A DNA stretch of 35,814 bases from an uncultured Christensenellaceae bacterium (lineage in GTDB: Bacteria; Bacillota; Clostridia; Christensenellales; Borkfalkiaceae), in NCBI GenBank assembly GCA_910586675.1, contig CAJUJO010000016.1, positions 1 to 35,814 on the forward strand, in the 5' to 3' direction. Made by a program: the position numbers and the translations under genes. How positions within the stretch are numbered: position 1 is the first letter of the stretch; every line of letters starts with the position of its first letter. Shown here piece after piece: positions 16,089 to 24,110 of the stretch. The notes below the pieces were generated by a model. The model searched no databases and had not been told where the DNA came from. It saw nothing but the letters and a program-made list of their open reading frames with translations.

Positions 16089-16706
16089 TTAAGCAATCAG
16101 CGTGAATACGTAGAACGCCATTGCCATAAAGCTTGCCGCAACCATCGTGATGGGGAATCCCTTCATGCACTTTGCGACGGGGAGTTTTTCCATTCTCTCG
16201 CGCACGCCGCCCATGAGCACCATGGCGAGCGTGAAGCCTACGCCCGCGAACAGCGCGTAGAGGAGCGCGAACCCGAGGTTCATGAGCGTGCCTGCGGCGA
16301 CGCCGCTCACGACCGCGGTCAGCTCATCCACGAGGACGATTTCCGCAACGCCGAGAATGGCACAGTTGGTCGTGATCAGCGGCAGGTAAATTCCCATCGA
16401 CTGATAGAGCGCGGGGGAAATCTTCGCAATGATTTTTTCCAGCATCTGCACGAGCGCCGCAATAATGAAGATAAAGAAGATGATTTCGAGATACGCGATG
16501 TTCAGCGGTTTGAGAACGTACATATAGAGGGGAAAAGTTACGAGCGTTGCGATCACCATGACGAGGGTAACCGCAATCCCCATGGAAAACGCGCTCGAAG
16601 TCTTTTTGGAAACGCCGAGGAAGGGGCATATCCCGAGGAATTTCACGAGAATGAAGTTCTGCGAGAAGGTCGCCGCGATAATAATCAAAAGAATCGTCTG
16701 AAACAT
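16089..16706 (-). CDS. rnfA: Rnf complex membrane subunit RnfA
   Basis: A 205-aa integral membrane subunit with six predicted helices, the expected size for RnfA. Characteristic segments are FSQNFILVKFLGICPFLGVS near the N-terminus and LITTNCAILGVAE in the middle; the conserved cysteines in these loops hold the intramembrane [2Fe-2S] cluster shared between RnfA and RnfE. It lies between rnfE (3-bp gap) and rnfB, all on the minus strand. Confidence 0.95.
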   Translation of the reverse strand: MFQTILLIIIAATFSQNFILVKFLGICPFLGVSKKTSSAFSMGIAVTLVMVIATLVTFPLYMYVLKPLNIAYLEIIFFIFIIAALVQMLEKIIAKISPALYQSMGIYLPLITTNCAILGVAEIVLVDELTAVVSGVAAGTLMNLGFALLYALFAGVGFTLAMVLMGGVRERMEKLPVAKCMKGFPITMVAASFMAMAFYVFTLIA

Positions 16707-16709
16707 AAG

Positions 16710-17393
16710 TTACGCTTCCTCCTTTGCCTGGGAAGTTTCGGGCGCTTCGAGCGGAGCGATTCCGTCGGGCACGCGCAGCTTTTGAGAACGCTTGGCGCGG
16801 AAGGCTTTTTCCACGCGGTCGGTGATAAACACGAACAGCGCGATGCAGATACCGTATACGAAGAACGCGCCCGCCGATTTGGAGAAGAATCCGATGGTGA
16901 AATCCCACAGCTTTACGCCGAACAGGCTGCCGTTTCCGAGCAGTTCGCGGATGATGCCCATGACCGTGAGGGCAAGGGTAAAGCCGAGTCCGGTCGCAAC
17001 GCCGTCTATCGCGCTGTCGAGCACCGGCTGTTTGCTTGCGAATGCTTCAGCCCTTCCCAATATCATACAGTTTACGACGATAAGGGGCAGGAACACGCCC
17101 ATTGTTTCGTATAAATCGGGCAGGAATTTATCGAGGAAGAAGCGCAGAAGCGTTACGAGCGTCGCAATGATGACGACGAACGCGGGAATACGCACCGTAT
17201 TGGGAATCACCTTCCTCAAAAGGGAAATGAGAACGTTGCTGATGAGCAGGACGACGGTAACCGAAAGTCCCATACCGAGCCCGCCGATCGCCGTTGCCGA
17301 CATACCGAGCGCGGCGCAGGTTCCGAGCACGAGCTTGAAAGAAGCGTTATTGGTTACGAGCCCGTCGATTGCGATTTTACCGAATTTGTTCAT
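16710..17393 (-). CDS. rnfE: Rnf complex membrane subunit RnfE
   Basis: A 227-aa membrane protein homologous to RnfA and arranged inversely to it in the membrane. It has the segment LVLGTCAALGMSATA near residues 22-36 and LPLIVVNCMILGRAEAFASK near 103-122, each with the cysteine needed for the shared [2Fe-2S] cluster. The C-terminus is a charged cytoplasmic tail. The start overlaps the end of rnfG by 4 bp, so translation is coupled. Confidence 0.95.
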   Translation of the reverse strand: MNKFGKIAIDGLVTNNASFKLVLGTCAALGMSATAIGGLGMGLSVTVVLLISNVLISLLRKVIPNTVRIPAFVVIIATLVTLLRFFLDKFLPDLYETMGVFLPLIVVNCMILGRAEAFASKQPVLDSAIDGVATGLGFTLALTVMGIIRELLGNGSLFGVKLWDFTIGFFSKSAGAFFVYGICIALFVFITDRVEKAFRAKRSQKLRVPDGIAPLEAPETSQAKEEA

Positions 17394-18847
17394 GCCTGCG
17401 TACCTCCTTTTGCAAGATATACGTCATAGTTTGCCGCAGCATATGCCGCCGCGTAGAGGAATACTTCGGTGGAGTAGGTAGCGCCCGTCGTAAGACCGAG
17501 ATCTTCAAGCGCATCCGAATCCTTGGGGAATTTGGAGCCGTCGTCCTTGACGAGGGCGAGGATCTGCTCCGCAGTCTTGCCGATAAAGAGGGAGTAGTCG
17601 AGCACGGAGGCATCGATACTGTCCGCGAAAGAGTCAGGGGAAGCGACGGAGCCCTCGTGCGAGAATGCGGTGATGGAACCGTTTGTTACGGTAACGTTGA
17701 CCGTGAAGGAGGGCGCGGGGCCGTTCTTCTTCATAACGAGCTTATAGGTAACCGTGGCTGCCTCGGAATCCGCCGTAATTTCCGATTTTTCCGCATCTAC
17801 CCAGCTGTCGAACTTGGTTGCGTAGAGAATGGTATCAAAGTTTGCCGCCGCAAATGCCGCCGCGTAGAGGAATACTTCGGTGGAGTAGGTAGCGCCCGTC
17901 GTAAGTCCGAGATCTTCGAGCGCGCCCGAATCCTTGGGGAATTTGGAGCCGTCGTCCTTGACGAGGGCGAGGATCTGCTCCGCAGTCTTGCCGATAAAGA
18001 GGGAGTAGTCGAGCACGGAAGGGTCGATACTGTCCGCGAAGGAGTCGGGGGAAGCGACGGAGCCTTCGTGCGAGAATGCGGTGATGGAACCGTTTGTTAC
18101 GGTAACGTTAACCGTGAAGGAGGGCGCGGGGCCGTTCTTCTTCATAACGAGCTTATACGTTACTTTGTTGTTCGCAAGGTCGGGCGTCCATTCGGATTTT
18201 TCCAGATCCACCCAGCTGTCGAACTTGTAGAGCGATTCTTCCTCTTCGCCGAGGATGTTGGCCTTAAAGTAGATAACGGCTGCGTTTACCGCCGTCGTCA
18301 GCGCGCCGAACGTGAGGGGGGCGGAAGCGCCCGTCTTCACTACGGTAATGCCGTCGTCGAACAGTTTGCCTTCCAGTAGCTGTGCATTGTGCGAAGCGAA
18401 GAGGGCATAGTCTGCGTCGGAAAAACGGTCGATATAAGATTGCTTGTTGTTAGATTCGTATACGACGCGTTCGATTCCGTTCCATTTCAGATTGTTTCCC
18501 GCCTTAGAGCCCGTGCAAGCGAAGATGACCCAGACGGTGATGGAGCCGCCTTGGTAGCCGCCGTTGCCCGTCGTCTGAACGAGATAATTGCCGTCGTCCA
18601 TGAGGTAGACCTGATTGACGGTCGCGTCTCCGACCGCGACGGCTTTGTCGTCCGCGGCAAGGACGGTCTGTTTGACTGTCGCGTTTCCGCCGTAAATCTT
18701 TTTCATGGAACGAGCAAATCGTTCTTCGGAGGATACGAACAGCAAATCATTGAAGATTGCAAGCAGCGCGCCCGCGAGAATGACGATGGAAAGGAGAACG
18801 GCAAGGCTCTTGAACGCCGTACTCTTAAAGAACTGTTTCACGGTCAT
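17390..18847 (-). CDS. rnfG: RnfG homologue enlarged by two extra FMN-binding domains
   Basis: RnfG is the Rnf subunit whose extracytoplasmic domain carries covalently bound FMN on a Thr of an (S/T)GAT motif. Typical RnfG is about 190-210 aa, while this one is 485 aa. An N-terminal helix (about 14-34) anchors an RnfG-like domain (about 40-200) whose motif reads TGAS (S175) instead of TGAT. Two tandem 137-aa units follow (209-345 and 346-482), near-identical and each FMN_bind-like, with intact TGATYST motifs (T320 and T457). Position in the operon, between rnfD (0-bp gap) and rnfE (4-bp overlap), fixes its identity. Up to three FMN groups could be attached if an ApbE flavin transferase is present elsewhere; none is in the window. 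Confidence 0.9.
   Translation of the reverse strand: MTVKQFFKSTAFKSLAVLLSIVILAGALLAIFNDLLFVSSEERFARSMKKIYGGNATVKQTVLAADDKAVAVGDATVNQVYLMDDGNYLVQTTGNGGYQGGSITVWVIFACTGSKAGNNLKWNGIERVVYESNNKQSYIDRFSDADYALFASHNAQLLEGKLFDDGITVVKTGASAPLTFGALTTAVNAAVIYFKANILGEEEESLYKFDSWVDLEKSEWTPDLANNKVTYKLVMKKNGPAPSFTVNVTVTNGSITAFSHEGSVASPDSFADSIDPSVLDYSLFIGKTAEQILALVKDDGSKFPKDSGALEDLGLTTGATYSTEVFLYAAAFAAANFDTILYATKFDSWVDAEKSEITADSEAATVTYKLVMKKNGPAPSFTVNVTVTNGSITAFSHEGSVASPDSFADSIDASVLDYSLFIGKTAEQILALVKDDGSKFPKDSDALEDLGLTTGATYSTEVFLYAAAYAAANYDVYLAKGGTQA
17402..18223 (-). repeat. tandem 411-bp repeat within rnfG
   Basis: Two direct copies, 17402-17812 and 17813-18223, offset by exactly 411 bp (137 codons). By eye the encoded units differ at only about 15 positions, clustered near the ends, and long stretches match at silent sites too. 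That points to recent duplication or ongoing gene conversion. Confidence 0.95.
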
Positions 18848-19867
18848 TTACTTTGCCTCCTTTGCGGTTTTTTCCTTTTTCGCCCTTACGTAGCCGAACG
18901 GGCGGCATTTCAGCGCGAGGTCGATGAGGAACACGACGAAGTTCATGAGAAGGATACAGAAGGATACGACCTCGACGCCCGTCGCCTTGCGCAAGCCCGC
19001 CGTCAGAAGCCCGAGCGCAACAAAATAAATAATATTGCCGAGCGTGCTCTTGGGGGTGGTGGTGTAGTCGGTCGCCATGAAGATAGCGCCGAGGATGAGT
19101 CCGCCCGAAAGGATAGAGGGCAGGAAGGAAGCGATGTTCCAGTCGAGCGCCGCCGCGAACAGACCTTCCACGACGATATAGATGAGGGGAAGGTACCACT
19201 TGATCACGCCGCGCACGCACAGGTAGATACCGCCGACGAGGAGGGCGAGCTTACACGTTTCGCCTAGCGCCGTCGCGCCGATGCCCGTTCCGAGGAACAA
19301 GTCGAGCGCATTGACGCATTCGTTCCCTTTCAGTAAGTTTCCGCTGAGCTGCGTCGCGCCCGTTTTCAGGGCTTCGCCGCCGCCGATTATCGCGCCGAAC
19401 TGCGGTACGGATACCGCCGTCATTGCCGCAAAGGAGATGAACAGGAAAATTCTGCCGGCAAGCGCAGGATTAACGATATTCTTGCCCGTTCCGCCGAAGA
19501 GCATTTTAACCACCGCCACGGCGAAGATGCTGCCGAGAAGGGGCATATACCAGGCTTCGACGTTTGCGGGTATGCACATGGCAAGGAGCAATCCCGTGAT
19601 AAGGGAAGTGAAATCGAATTGTTTTACGAATTTGCAAAGCACTTCCTTGGGGTTGTGCCAGATTTTGTTCTGGATGATGTAATACACGAATTCGGTGAGA
19701 GCCGCGCTCGCGACCGAAATCAGAATGACGACGGCAGCCTGCCAGCCGAAAAAGACGATGCTCGCAACGGTTGCGGGGAGAAGGGCGATCAGCACGTCGA
19801 GCATAATGTGCTTTGTCGTTCTTCTCGTCTTAACGTGGGGCGCGGTCGATACGATAAGTTGATTCAT
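18848..19867 (-). CDS. rnfD: Rnf complex membrane subunit RnfD
   Basis: A 339-aa membrane subunit with a covalent FMN site. About nine to ten hydrophobic helices are visible. The flavinylation motif LKTGATQLSG places the FMN on T172, in the long extracytoplasmic loop as expected. The conserved segment GGTGKNIVNPALAGRIFLF is at about 125-143 and FMATDYTTTPKS near 265-276 is also typical of RnfD/NqrB. It follows rnfC by 16 bp and abuts rnfG. Confidence 0.95.
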   Translation of the reverse strand: MNQLIVSTAPHVKTRRTTKHIMLDVLIALLPATVASIVFFGWQAAVVILISVASAALTEFVYYIIQNKIWHNPKEVLCKFVKQFDFTSLITGLLLAMCIPANVEAWYMPLLGSIFAVAVVKMLFGGTGKNIVNPALAGRIFLFISFAAMTAVSVPQFGAIIGGGEALKTGATQLSGNLLKGNECVNALDLFLGTGIGATALGETCKLALLVGGIYLCVRGVIKWYLPLIYIVVEGLFAAALDWNIASFLPSILSGGLILGAIFMATDYTTTPKSTLGNIIYFVALGLLTAGLRKATGVEVVSFCILLMNFVVFLIDLALKCRPFGYVRAKKEKTAKEAK

Positions 19868-19883
19868 ACGTTCCGTTCCTCCT

Positions 19884-21158
19884 TTATTGTTTTTTGCGGA
19901 GTTCCGCTTTCGCCGTCTTGATGGATTGCGCGAGCGGTCTTCTCGCGGGGCAAATGTACGAGCATGCGCCGCATTCGATACAGCTTAAGACGCCGCCGTA
20001 CTTGTCCGCCGCCTCGTAATCTTTTGCCGAGGTGTAAAATGCCGTCTGCATGGGCATGAGCTTCATCGGGCATACGTCCGCGCACTTGCCGCAGTTGATG
20101 CAGGGGGTGGGCTCTTCGGCGTTCGTTTCTTTTTCCGTGAGGAACAGCAGCCCCGAAGTCGTCTTGGTTACGGGAGCGGAAAGCCCCGTGAGCGCGTTGC
20201 CCGTCATGGGACCCCCCGCGACCAACTTGACCGCGTCTTCCTTCGCGCCGCCGCACGCTTCGGCTAAGGCGGAGAGGGGAGCGCCGATGGGACAGACGAG
20301 GTTTTCGGGCTGCGCGATTCCCGCGCCCGAAACCGTAACTACCCGTTCGATGAGCGGCTTGCCTTCTTCCACCGCTTCGCACACGGCGAGCGCCGTCGCC
20401 ACATTATTCACTACGACGCCGACGTCCGCAGGGAGCTTGCCGAGGGGCACCTTTCTGCCCGTTGCGCAGTAGATGAGGTGCTTTTCCGACCCCATGGGGT
20501 ACTGTTTTTTGAGCGCGACGACTTCGAGTTCCGTTTCCTCGAACGCCGCGATGGCTTCGGGCTTATTCTTCTCGATCCCGATCATCGCTTTTCCTGCGCC
20601 GAGCGCCTTTGCAAGGTACTTCGCGCCGCGCACGATTTTGTCGCGCTGTTCGAGCATCAGCCTGTCGTCGCAGGTGAGGTAGGGTTCGCATTCCGCGCCG
20701 TTTAATATCACGGTGTCGACGGGGTGCTGCGGTTTCAATTTGACGTGCGTGGGGAAGCCCGCGCCGCCCATGCCGCAAATGCCCGCATCCGCAACGCGCT
20801 GCACGATCTCTTCCGCCGTCGGGTCGGTAAGGGGCGGCATGAAATCGGTTGCGTCCGCGCCCGCTTCGATGACGACGGAAAGTCCGTTCGTCCGCTCTTC
20901 CACGGCTTTTACCGTTCCCGCAACGCTGGCATGCACGTTGGCGCTGACGAAGCCGTCCGCCTTCCCCACGAGCTGCCCGCGCTTGACGGTTTGTCCCGCT
21001 TCCACGACGGGAAGAGCGGCCTTCCCGATGTGCTGGCGGAGCGGGATGACAACCTCGCCGACGGCGTCGAGCGCCCGCAGCGGTCTGTCTTTCGCAAGCG
21101 ACTTATGGTCGTGCATGTGAACGCCGCGGGAGAAAAATTTACCTTTCTTCGCTTTCAA
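19884..21158 (-). CDS. rnfC: Rnf complex NADH-binding subunit RnfC
   Basis: The 424-aa peripheral subunit that exchanges electrons with NAD(H). It has a lipoyl-like N-terminal domain (about 35-95), the glycine-rich ADAGICGMGGAGFPTHVKL segment (about 124-142), the NGAECEPYLTCDD motif for FMN/NADH binding, and two C-terminal [4Fe-4S] motifs, CINCGKCADVCP and CIECGACSYICP. The start codon overlaps the end of the upstream Gx-transporter gene by 4 bp. It is the first structural rnf gene of the operon. Confidence 0.96.
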   Translation of the reverse strand: MKAKKGKFFSRGVHMHDHKSLAKDRPLRALDAVGEVVIPLRQHIGKAALPVVEAGQTVKRGQLVGKADGFVSANVHASVAGTVKAVEERTNGLSVVIEAGADATDFMPPLTDPTAEEIVQRVADAGICGMGGAGFPTHVKLKPQHPVDTVILNGAECEPYLTCDDRLMLEQRDKIVRGAKYLAKALGAGKAMIGIEKNKPEAIAAFEETELEVVALKKQYPMGSEKHLIYCATGRKVPLGKLPADVGVVVNNVATALAVCEAVEEGKPLIERVVTVSGAGIAQPENLVCPIGAPLSALAEACGGAKEDAVKLVAGGPMTGNALTGLSAPVTKTTSGLLFLTEKETNAEEPTPCINCGKCADVCPMKLMPMQTAFYTSAKDYEAADKYGGVLSCIECGACSYICPARRPLAQSIKTAKAELRKKQ

Positions 21159-21706
21159 TCTCCAATTCCTCCGTTTTCGGATTTTTTTTTATTTTTTACG
21201 CCCGCCGTCCTCGCGAAAAAGGACAGGGGGATCCCCTTAACCGCGTAAGTTACCGCAAGACCTACGATTACTCCCGCGAGCACGCCCAAGAGGGCGAGAT
21301 AAGGCAAATAGGAAAAAATGAGCGTCGTTTGAGTCAGAGCGCAGTACACCAGAAGCTGTACGGTGTTATGCACGACCGCGGAAAACACGCTCACGCAGAG
21401 CAGACTGACGCGCGGAAAGGCGAGGAGAAGCAAACGGGATACCGCCGTGCTGACTACGCCCGCCGTCAGGCTGTACAGGAGAAGGGAAAAATTGCCCGCG
21501 AACAGGCTGCCGAGCACCGTCCGCGCAACGACGACGAGCAATGCTTCGGGCAGTCCGTAAAGGACGAGAGCGAACAGGGAAAAGATATTGGAAAGCCCCA
21601 TTTTAGCGCCCGGGAAGAACATGGGCGGAAACATGCTTTCTATCAAAAATGCGCCCAGCCCCAGCGCCGTTAACAGCGCCAAGGCCGCGAGTTTTTTCGC
21701 GCTCAT
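21155..21706 (-). CDS. Gx transporter family protein (Hpre_diP_synt_I)
   Basis: A membrane protein of about 183 aa with five to six hydrophobic helices, of the family annotated both as 'Gx transporter' and, misleadingly, 'heptaprenyl diphosphate synthase component I'. The FPGAKMGLSNIFSLFALVLY segment (about 31-50) is characteristic and resembles the S-components of ECF vitamin transporters. In Clostridia this family is commonly found beside rnf or apbE genes, so a role in flavin or cofactor supply for flavinylation is an attractive guess, not an established fact. I prefer the ATG at 21706, preceded by GGGAG eight bases upstream, over 21727. Confidence 0.75.
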   Translation of the reverse strand: MSAKKLAALALLTALGLGAFLIESMFPPMFFPGAKMGLSNIFSLFALVLYGLPEALLVVVARTVLGSLFAGNFSLLLYSLTAGVVSTAVSRLLLLAFPRVSLLCVSVFSAVVHNTVQLLVYCALTQTTLIFSYLPYLALLGVLAGVIVGLAVTYAVKGIPLSFFARTAGVKNKKKSENGGIGD

Positions 21707-21734
21707 GCCGCGAACTCCCTTTTCCATAAACCTT

Positions 21735-21763
21735 ATTATAATAGAATTTCACGGCAATGTCAA
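21735..21763 (-). promoter_or_regulatory. consensus sigma-A promoter of the rnf operon
   Basis: On the minus strand, TTGACA (21758-21763) and TATAAT (21735-21740) with a 17-bp spacer: a perfect consensus promoter, implying strong constitutive expression of the Gx-rnfCDGEAB operon. No obvious operator overlaps it. Confidence 0.9.
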
Positions 21764-21822
21764 TCTTCTTTCCCGCAGTTTTCATGAGAATATCGATATA
21801 ATTTTATTCATTTATTCTTCGC

Positions 21823-21851
21823 TTGACGATAGAGTTTGGCTGTGGTATAAT
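21823..21851 (+). promoter_or_regulatory. near-consensus promoter of trxB-like gene
   Basis: TTGACG (21823-21828) and TATAAT (21846-21851), spacer 17 bp, divergent from the rnf promoter 60 bp away. Confidence 0.85.
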
Positions 21852-21879
21852 TTATCGTAAAGAGGACTATCGTTTTTTT

Positions 21880-22749
21880 ATGGAAAAGATTTACGATACC
21901 GCCGTCGTAGGGGGCGGCATAGCGGGTTATTCCGCGGCACTCACGTTAAAAAGCTTAAAATCCGATTGCATCTGGCTGGGCGCGGAAGGATTCGGAAAAG
22001 CGCTCCGCGCCGAGTATGTGCGAAACTACCCCGCATTTTCCGGGAACGGCGCGGAATTTTGCAAGGCGCTTTCCGCGCAGGCGGAACAAGAAGGCGTCTC
22101 GCTTACGCCCGCCCGCGTCGACGGGATTTTTTCCGCAGGAGATTTTTTCGTTATCACGCACGGCGGTGCGGAGACGCGCGCCCGCGCGGTCGTGCTCGCC
22201 ACGGGCGTGGAGATTTCGGGGGGAATTGCGGGCGAGCGGGAATTTACAGGGCGGGGCGTGAGCTACTGCGCCGTATGCGACGGTGCGCTCTATCGCGGTA
22301 AAAAAATCTGCGTCCTTCTCGGTTCGGAGGAGTTTGCGGAGGAAGCGGAGTATCTTGCGGGGTTTGCATTAGAGGTTACGGTGTTCTGCTCCTATCGGAA
22401 TCCGAAGTTTCGCGCGGGGAATATCAAGATCGGGGAGGGGAAGCCGCTCGCCGTCGAAGGCAATGCGCGCGTGGAGCGCCTTATTACCGACAAGGGCGCC
22501 GTTCCTGCGGACGGCGTATTTCTGCTCAAAAATTCCGTGCCGCCGTCGGCGCTCGTCGGCGGGCTGGAAACGGAAGGCGCGCACGTAAAAACGGCAAAGG
22601 ACGGCTCCACCAACCTCGCGGGGCTGTTCTGCGCGGGCGACGTTACGGGTAAACCGTATCAGTACGCGATCGCGGCGGGCGAAGGCTGCGCCGCGGCGTA
22701 TTCCGCGCACGCATACGTCCTTCGCGTGAAAAAAGAGGGAAAGGCATGA
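21880..22749 (+). CDS. thioredoxin reductase-like flavoprotein, NADPH motifs lost
   Basis: A 289-aa FAD protein of the TrxB family (usual length 305-320). The FAD motif GGGIAG is at 11-16, the redox pair CAVC at 130-133 (SYCAVCDG) and the second FAD contact FCAGDVTGKPYQYAIAAGEG near 250-269. In the NADPH domain the expected GxGxxA reads LLGSEEFAEEA (146-156), so a key glycine is replaced. The HRR motif that binds the NADPH phosphate reads CSYR. Loss of both motifs is known from ferredoxin-dependent flavin thioredoxin reductases of Clostridia, so ferredoxin rather than NADPH may be the donor (inference, helped by the divergent rnf operon). I chose the ATG at 21880, since the upstream TTG in frame lies inside the promoter. 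Confidence 0.8.
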   Translation: MEKIYDTAVVGGGIAGYSAALTLKSLKSDCIWLGAEGFGKALRAEYVRNYPAFSGNGAEFCKALSAQAEQEGVSLTPARVDGIFSAGDFFVITHGGAETRARAVVLATGVEISGGIAGEREFTGRGVSYCAVCDGALYRGKKICVLLGSEEFAEEAEYLAGFALEVTVFCSYRNPKFRAGNIKIGEGKPLAVEGNARVERLITDKGAVPADGVFLLKNSVPPSALVGGLETEGAHVKTAKDGSTNLAGLFCAGDVTGKPYQYAIAAGEGCAAAYSAHAYVLRVKKEGKA

Positions 22750-23579
22750 GCGCGGCGGAAATCGAACGTTCGATTATCAAAAAATACCGCAAGCAGATTT
22801 GGTGCCCGTTTGTCAAAAGCGTCAAACAATACGGACTGATTCGGGAAGGGGATAAAATCGCCGTCTGTATTTCAGGCGGAAAGGATTCCTTTCTGCTCGC
22901 CAAATGCATGCAGGAAATTTGCGCGCACGGGGAATATTCCTTCGGGCTGCAATTTATCGTCATGGATCCCGGCTATTCGCCTGCCAATCGGAAGCTCATT
23001 GAAGAGAATGCGGAAATACTCGGCGTACCGGTGCGCATTTTCGAGAGCGATATTTTCGCTGCGGTCGATTCGGTGAACGGCGGTTCGCCCTGTTATCTGT
23101 GCGCGCGCATGCGGAGAGGGTATCTCTACGAGTTCGCCAAACAGTGCGGATGCAATAAAATCGCGCTCGGGCATCATTTCGACGACATGGTGGAAACTGC
23201 GCTTTTGAGCATGTTTTATGGCGCGGAAATCAAGACGATGCTCCCCATATTAGATTCTACGAGCCACCCCGGCATGCAGCTCATCCGCCCGCTCTACGCC
23301 GTGCGGGAAGAGGATATCGTGGCATGGGCGAAGCACAACTGTCTCACATTTCTCAATTGCGCCTGCCGTTTTACCGAGCGCGTCGCGGGGAAAGAGGAGG
23401 AGAGTAAGCGCAGGGAAATGAAGGCGCTGATTGCCTACATAAAACAGTTCAACCCCGAAGCGGACAAGAATGTATTCCGCAGCATGCACAACGTCAATTT
23501 GGACGGGACGCTGGGTTGGCGCAGAGGAGGAAAACTGACCTTTTTCCTCGACGCCGACAAAGACGGAGAAGAGGGATAA
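22746..23579 (+). CDS. TtcA/TtuA-family tRNA thiolation enzyme
   Basis: A 277-aa PP-loop ATPase predicted to activate a tRNA base with ATP for sulfur insertion. The P-loop reads VCISGGKDSF (about 40-49). The paired cysteines CYLC (about 116-119), the GHHFDDMVET motif (about 142-151) and the downstream single cysteines (NCACRFTE) resemble TtcA (2-thiocytidine-32) and related Fe-S enzymes. The start overlaps the trxB-like stop by 4 bp (ATGA), coupling it to a redox enzyme. It may be a sulfur-transfer enzyme with a different target base. Confidence 0.8.
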   Translation: MSAAEIERSIIKKYRKQIWCPFVKSVKQYGLIREGDKIAVCISGGKDSFLLAKCMQEICAHGEYSFGLQFIVMDPGYSPANRKLIEENAEILGVPVRIFESDIFAAVDSVNGGSPCYLCARMRRGYLYEFAKQCGCNKIALGHHFDDMVETALLSMFYGAEIKTMLPILDSTSHPGMQLIRPLYAVREEDIVAWAKHNCLTFLNCACRFTERVAGKEEESKRREMKALIAYIKQFNPEADKNVFRSMHNVNLDGTLGWRRGGKLTFFLDADKDGEEG

Positions 23580-23602
23580 ATGAAAATATTCCGCGCTTTT
23601 AC

Positions 23603-23631
23603 TTGTAAATTGCGCGTGATTATAGTATAAT
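23603..23631 (+). promoter_or_regulatory. promoter of the unknown gene at 23666
   Basis: TTGTAA (23603-23608) and TATAAT (23626-23631) with a 17-bp spacer. Confidence 0.65.
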
Positions 23632-23665
23632 AATAAAAAAGAAAGTATCACGGAGCGTATCTGCT

Positions 23666-24016
23666 ATGGAAAGAGACGGGCTGGAAACGGAATACGGCGC
23701 GCAGGAAAACGGGGAAGAATCTTTGCACGAAGCGCTTCCGCGCCGCAGAGTGGGCTTTTTCTTCGACGACGAGCCGACGGAAAAAACCGTTGCGGCAGAG
23801 CAAGTATCGGAAACGACGCCTTCCGCGCCCTTAACGGACGAAATCGAGCCCGAAATATTGCTCGCGCCGCTTGCGCCGGAGGAAGAGAAACGCTTGACGG
23901 TGCGCGTCGTGCGTTCGGGCGTGCTGCGGGAAATTCCGCTTGTGCGCGTTGCGCGTATCGTTAGGAAACAAAAGTCCGCGCCTGCGGAGGAAGCTCCGCT
24001 TTTTTCCGTCGAATAA
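23666..24016 (+). CDS. unknown acidic protein
   Basis: A 116-aa protein that I do not recognise. The N-terminal 75 residues are acidic and low-complexity (E, P, T-rich), probably disordered. The C-terminal 40 contain a short basic beta-like segment (RLTVRVVRSGVLREIPLVRV). It has no signal peptide or membrane helix. It has its own promoter and a GGAG ribosome binding site, and the next gene also has its own promoter, so it looks monocistronic. Confidence 0.65.
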   Translation: MERDGLETEYGAQENGEESLHEALPRRRVGFFFDDEPTEKTVAAEQVSETTPSAPLTDEIEPEILLAPLAPEEEKRLTVRVVRSGVLREIPLVRVARIVRKQKSAPAEEAPLFSVE

Positions 24017-24028
24017 CCGCGCGGGCGA

Positions 24029-24057
24029 TTGAAACGAAATAAAATCGTTTATATAAT
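24029..24057 (+). promoter_or_regulatory. promoter of CNNM-type gene
   Basis: TTGAAA (24029-24034) and TATAAT (24052-24057), spacer 17 bp. Confidence 0.75.
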
Positions 24058-24110
24058 ATCATAACATAATTTTTGTCGCGCTTTGCGCGGAAGGAGTTTT
24101 TTTCTTTTAT

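Noticed and set aside
17402..18223. CRISPR-like or satellite repeat
   Set aside because: Only two in-frame 411-bp units within a single gene; they encode protein domains and have no spacers.
17369..18379. 336-aa plus-strand frame with internal repeats
   Set aside because: Antisense to the duplicated part of rnfG; its repeats only mirror the rnfG repeats.
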